A stretch of 31,790 bases of DNA, taken from the NCBI GenBank assembly GCA_964519615.1, contig CAZFIM010000033.1, forward strand, positions 1-31,790, given 5' to 3'. The DNA is from CAZFIM01 sp964519615. Its GTDB lineage: Bacteria > Chloroflexota > Dehalococcoidia > GIF9 > UBA5629. Position 1 is the stretch's first letter. Each line of letters opens with the position of its first letter. The notes beneath the pieces were generated by a model that made no database searches, was not told the origin of the DNA, and worked only from the letters and a program-made list of their open reading frames with translations. Positions 30,470-31,790 of the stretch are shown here, in pieces. A program made the position numbers and the translations under genes.

Positions 30470-31790
30470 TTATGAGCGACGCTGTTCTCGTCTATCGTTG
30501 AAGGGGCGGTTTCCTTGCGGTCTGGGTCTTGACGGTCTCTGAAATTTACGTTCCCGCGAAGATGAATCTTGAGCACCACCGCTGGAACTGCGAGGTGAAT
30601 CGTCATAAACCGCCCTTCTTGATAGATTCACCCTGCCCATATTATCTATATCGGTAACCTTTACCGTGATTTCTTCACCTTCTTTAACGATGTCCTCAAC
30701 CTTATCCACACGATAGTCAGCAAGTTCGCTGATATGCACCAGCCCCTCTTTACCGGGTAGTATCTCGACAAAAGCACCAAAATTGGTAATACGAGTCGCT
30801 TTCCCCGTGTAGATAGCGCCTACCTCAACATCGCGTGTCAGATTCTCAACCATTTCAATGGCTTTTTGAGCTGCTTCCTCATTCGGTGAGCCGATCAGTA
30901 CAACCCCATCGTTATCGACATCGATAGTCGTTTTAGTCTCCTCGATAATCGCCCTGATGGTTTTTCCGCCGGGACCGATTAAAGCACCGATTTTCTCCTT
31001 ATCGATTTGCAGCCGGTGCATCTTGGGAGCAAAGGGACTCAAGTCTGCACGCGGTGCCTCTATAGCCCGCTGCATATTCTCCAGTATTTTCATGCGCGCA
31101 TCGCGCGCTTGATATAATGTATCCTTGATAATGGGGAAAGGCAGCCCTTCCAGCTTTATATCGAGCTGGATAGCGGTTATGCCGTTTTTAGTCCCCGCCA
31201 CTTTAAAGTCCATATCGCCGTAAGCATCTTCCAGCCCCACCAGATCAGTTAGAACAACATAGCCTCCGTCATCACCGGTTACAAGGCCCATTGCGATACC
31301 CGCCACCGGGGTCTTAATAGGAACTCCCGCATCCATGAGTGATAACGTAGAAGCACAGACACTGGCCATAGAGGTACTGCCGTTCGAGCTCATCACCTCA
31401 GATACGATGCGGATAGTGTAGGAGAAATCATTTTCATCCGGTATAACCTGTTCAACCGCTTTTTCCGCCAGTGCGCCGTGTCCTATCTCGCGCCTGCTGG
31501 TCGATCCCAGACGTTTTGCTTCACCGGTAGAGAAGGGCGGGAAATTATAGTGATGCATGAAACGTTTGGTCTCTTCCAGACCCAGCCCATCGATGAGCTG
31601 CTCCTGCCGTCTCGATCCCAGTGTGGTAATGGCCAGTACCTGTGTCTGACCGCGCGAAAAGAGAGCCGAGCCGTGCGTGCGAGGTAAAATGCCCACCTCG
31701 CTGCTTAAGGGGCGTATTTCATCGAAGGCGCGGCCATCGATGTGCCGCTTATTGGACAATATGTACTTGCGGACCGCTTTCTTAAGCTCC
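30470..31790 (-). CDS. pnp: Polyribonucleotide nucleotidyltransferase (partial, 5' end outside window)
   Basis: This is the C-terminal part of PNPase, the phosphorolytic 3'-5' exoribonuclease of RNA decay. The frame stays open to the window edge, and the residues before the TTG at 31757-31759 (ELKKAVRKYIL, then SNKRHIDGR) match the family linker, so the gene continues out of the window. Visible are the second RNase PH domain (HHYNFPPFSTGEAKRLGST, then DFKVAGT and LDIK with the catalytic aspartates), the KH domain (nt about 31015-30845, GALIGPGGKTIRAI) and the S1 domain (nt about 30826-30611, GKATRITNFGAFVEILPGKEGLVH is split between strands). A tail of about 45 Ser/Arg/Pro-rich residues ends the protein. 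dapB follows 69 bases downstream. Confidence 0.95.
   Translation of the reverse strand, partial: ELKKAVRKYILSNKRHIDGRAFDEIRPLSSEVGILPRTHGSALFSRGQTQVLAITTLGSRRQEQLIDGLGLEETKRFMHHYNFPPFSTGEAKRLGSTSRREIGHGALAEKAVEQVIPDENDFSYTIRIVSEVMSSNGSTSMASVCASTLSLMDAGVPIKTPVAGIAMGLVTGDDGGYVVLTDLVGLEDAYGDMDFKVAGTKNGITAIQLDIKLEGLPFPIIKDTLYQARDARMKILENMQRAIEAPRADLSPFAPKMHRLQIDKEKIGALIGPGGKTIRAIIEETKTTIDVDNDGVVLIGSPNEEAAQKAIEMVENLTRDVEVGAIYTGKATRITNFGAFVEILPGKEGLVHISELADYRVDKVEDIVKEGEEITVKVTDIDNMGRVNLSRRAVYDDSPRSSSGGAQDSSSRERKFQRPSRPRPQGNRPFNDRREQRRS

Noticed and set aside
1..31790. CRISPR array, tRNA or rRNA genes, insertion sequences, phage genes or defence systems
   Set aside because: Looked for in all spacers and reading frames; no regular direct repeats, cloverleaf-like sequence, transposase or phage protein was recognised.

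Overview
The window looks like a chromosomal segment of a Chloroflexota bacterium, most probably of the class Dehalococcoidia or a close relative. This is inferred from gene content and order, not from a search: two tiny DUF5679 zinc-ribbon genes, a dxs-nusA-ylxR-infB-rbfA-truB run without rimP directly before nusA, an actinobacterial-type inositol phosphate synthase followed by a PimA-like glycosyltransferase and a CDP-alcohol phosphatidyltransferase, purA, and a pnp-dapB-asd-dapA operon. No tRNA, rRNA, CRISPR array or insertion sequence was seen.

Left part (1-12,850, visibly more GC-rich). After a 361-base gene-free edge with a 19-bp dyad and REP-like debris come a metal-dependent amidohydrolase/deacetylase (minus) and, divergently, a zinc-uptake operon: a Fur-family regulator (probably Zur), a His-rich substrate-binding lipoprotein, an ATPase and a permease. 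A TTGACA/TATAAT promoter lies in front, with a perfect TGAAAC-ATC-GTTTCA operator over the expected start of transcription. Two MFS transporters follow, then a lipoprotein with thrombospondin-type-3-like acidic repeats, a lipoprotein acetolactate decarboxylase, a CrtI-like FAD oxidoreductase, a divergent PlsY-type acyltransferase and a DegV (fatty-acid-binding) protein.

Middle part (13,100-21,700). Two DUF5679 genes flank isoprenoid and information-processing genes: uppS, dxs, then nusA-ylxR-infB-rbfA-truB. The nusA leader has a promoter, a strong intrinsic terminator and, downstream of it, a second copy of the terminator's 5' arm. The two pairings exclude each other, so this may be an attenuator controlling the nusA operon.

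Right part (22,100-31,790). A tandem universal stress protein is followed by a compact inositol-phospholipid cluster: inositol-phosphate synthase (INO1), a PimA-like GT4 mannosyltransferase, a CDP-alcohol phosphatidyltransferase with a complete catalytic motif, and a 63-residue membrane protein. Together these could make a phosphatidylinositol-mannoside-like lipid, a pathway best known from mycobacteria, and this is the most interesting system in the window. purA follows. On the opposite strand pnp (cut by the window end), dapB, asd and dapA form an operon coupling RNA decay to lysine/diaminopimelate biosynthesis.
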